This document shows positions 41,709 to 42,752 of a DNA stretch of 42,752 nucleotides, piece by piece. A program made the position numbers and the translations under genes. The stretch is from an uncultured Lachnospiraceae bacterium (GTDB lineage Bacteria > Bacillota > Clostridia > Lachnospirales > Lachnospiraceae): assembly GCA_910587105.1 (NCBI GenBank), contig CAJUMB010000028.1, positions 1 to 42,752 on the forward strand. The letters run 5' to 3'. A model generated the notes under the pieces. The model saw only the letters and a list, made by a program, of their open reading frames with translations. It was not told the DNA's origin and ran no database searches. Within the stretch, counting starts at the first letter, position 1. Every line of letters begins with the position of its first letter.

Positions 41709-42727
41709 TGGACAAGTATAACGGACTTTTCTCAAAAGTATCACGGCAATATCACATTCTTAGAGGAACGCAAGAAACAGAGGATGAATGGAAAACCCGT
41801 CTTGTCTATAGCATCTGCGGGATGATGGCGTATGCTTCCCTCTGGGACGACGCAGAAAAACCCATCTCTATTGTGCACCTGAAAGGAAGAATTCGCAGCA
41901 TGCTTGGCAGTTACAAATCATTGTATCCGGAAATTTCTGGAACTTTGCCGTATATTTCTGAAGAACTTGAAGATGAAATCACAAATCAATTTTTAAGTAC
42001 AGGCGTAGTTTATCACCGCCCAAACCGGATGGCACCATCAAAAAAGCATGAAGAACACTTTAACGGAATTTTATTTCAAAGAGGCATTGCTTTGGATAAT
42101 ATCTCCTGCGTATCTGGTATTGGATTTTATTCAAAGCAGGATGCTAGAGCAAACCCCTATAATATAAAAACAATGTTTGGCCTCGAACAAGAGAATTTAC
42201 AAACATTGTGGCAAACGACACTCTCTGCTGCTTCCTGGGAATCGAATCCATTGTTTGAATTTGGCACAGATTACCTTCGCTTAACCTCCCCTTTCACCCA
42301 TAGTTACTGGGTAAATGAGCCGGACAAAACTGGTGTGGTTTCAATTCTTCGAACTGGCATGAAGGGTTCCCAGCTGTATTATCTTTATCGCCATGTTGAC
42401 GCTGCACTGGAAGTCAGTCCGCTTCCTCAGTGGCAGGTGGAAAATTACAACTACAGAACACTCGCATGTGCCTGCCTGTCAAACTATGGAACATTACCGC
42501 CTATAGAGTACTTTGAAGATGGAGCGTTGGTTCATATCCGTATGAATTATTTGCTTCCGCCACGCGAACTGGAGTTTTTAAAGTGCTACAGTTGGCCTGA
42601 AATATGCACATCACTTCCGTGTAATTTTAGGCGGAAGCTTTCCGCAGAAGTTTTTGCAGCCATTAAAAACATTCTATCCGATGAGGGATATGAATTTAAA
42701 GGAGCTTCCTGTATAATCCAAATATAA
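41708..42727 (+). CDS. Island protein C: unknown 339-aa protein
   Basis: 339 aa, soluble, mostly helical in the first half and beta-rich later. It begins MDKYNGLFSKVSRQYHILRGT; the C-terminal half holds several aromatic stretches (FTHSYWVNEP, SQLYYLYRHVD). No catalytic motif is recognised. Its ATG shares a base with the stop of gene B (TGATG), so the two are translationally coupled and likely act together. After it, AGGAAAGGTGG (42736-42746) is a ribosome site for a further gene beyond the right edge. Confidence 0.8.
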   Translation: MDKYNGLFSKVSRQYHILRGTQETEDEWKTRLVYSICGMMAYASLWDDAEKPISIVHLKGRIRSMLGSYKSLYPEISGTLPYISEELEDEITNQFLSTGVVYHRPNRMAPSKKHEEHFNGILFQRGIALDNISCVSGIGFYSKQDARANPYNIKTMFGLEQENLQTLWQTTLSAASWESNPLFEFGTDYLRLTSPFTHSYWVNEPDKTGVVSILRTGMKGSQLYYLYRHVDAALEVSPLPQWQVENYNYRTLACACLSNYGTLPPIEYFEDGALVHIRMNYLLPPRELEFLKCYSWPEICTSLPCNFRRKLSAEVFAAIKNILSDEGYEFKGASCIIQI

Positions 42728-42752
42728 GGAATTTTAGGAAAGGTGGTTGATA

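Noticed and set aside
41064..41744. 226-codon minus-strand frame inside island gene B
   Set aside because: Antisense to gene B across the ATPase-like domain and the B-C junction; no ribosome site and no recognisable protein.
1..42752. CRISPR arrays or prophage structural genes
   Set aside because: No regularly spaced repeats and no capsid, portal, terminase or integrase-like proteins were seen; the only mobile element is the IS110 copy.
35454..42752. Assigning the island to BREX, DISARM, Druantia, Wadjet, Dnd or McrBC
   Set aside because: None of the signature proteins (PglX/PglZ, DrmA/DrmB, DruE, JetC, DndB-E, McrC) is present in the visible part, and the sizes and motifs of A, B and C do not match them.

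Overview
The window looks like a chromosomal segment of a Lachnospiraceae-type anaerobe (Clostridia, Blautia/Ruminococcus-like). The grounds are the protein families (a rubrerythrin with its rubredoxin domain first, PyrK-dependent dihydroorotate dehydrogenase, two-subunit Fe-S fumarase, DUF5721-like and PadR/DUF1700/DUF4097 genes), the strong AGGAGG-type ribosome binding sites and the moderate GC. The genus is inferred from family resemblance only.

Layout. 1-51: end of a tRNA-Arg(CCU). 256-3379: dCMP deaminase, a DUF1624 membrane acyltransferase-like protein and a FapA/DUF342 protein. 3652-5130: thioredoxin, a PerR-like Fur regulator and rubrerythrin; the last two share the same 19-bp operator. 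5328-7580: DUF5721-like protein, DegV, a small membrane protein and a cold-shock protein. A 550-bp gap (7581-8130) holds what looks like a structured RNA closed by a 9-bp helix. 8131-12112: pyrC-pyrF-pyrK-pyrD. 12149-15094: CPA2 antiporter, fumarase alpha and beta, and a small zinc-ribbon-like protein. 15282-18311 (minus): SGNH esterase, secreted wall hydrolase, cupin and GNAT. 18538-27931: a signalling block with two hybrid histidine kinases (each with two receivers), an orphan sugar-type binding lipoprotein, a soluble chemoreceptor and a FIST sensor protein. 28062-30156: a radical-SAM DNA repair pair whose consensus promoter carries two LexA-like boxes. 30310-33075: HPr-like protein and a nuclease-helicase fusion. 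33083-35040 (minus): PadR, DUF1700, DUF4097.

35454-42752 is a distinct accessory island. It has a YozG-like XRE regulator, then three large proteins that I cannot assign to a named system: A (524 aa, CoiA-like zinc motif), B (915 aa, coiled coils plus a degenerate AAA-like ATPase domain) and C (339 aa, overlapping B by one base). A further ribosome binding site lies at the right edge, so the operon continues outside. An intact IS110-family element with a probable bridge RNA sits exactly between A and B, flanked by the 7-bp repeat GTGAAAG; removing it restores a tight A-B junction. The gene layout (small XRE regulator, tightly coupled large unknown proteins, ATPase-like subunit, nearby mobile element) is typical of phage-defence or DNA-processing islands. 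That role is inference, and this is the best candidate here for an undescribed system.
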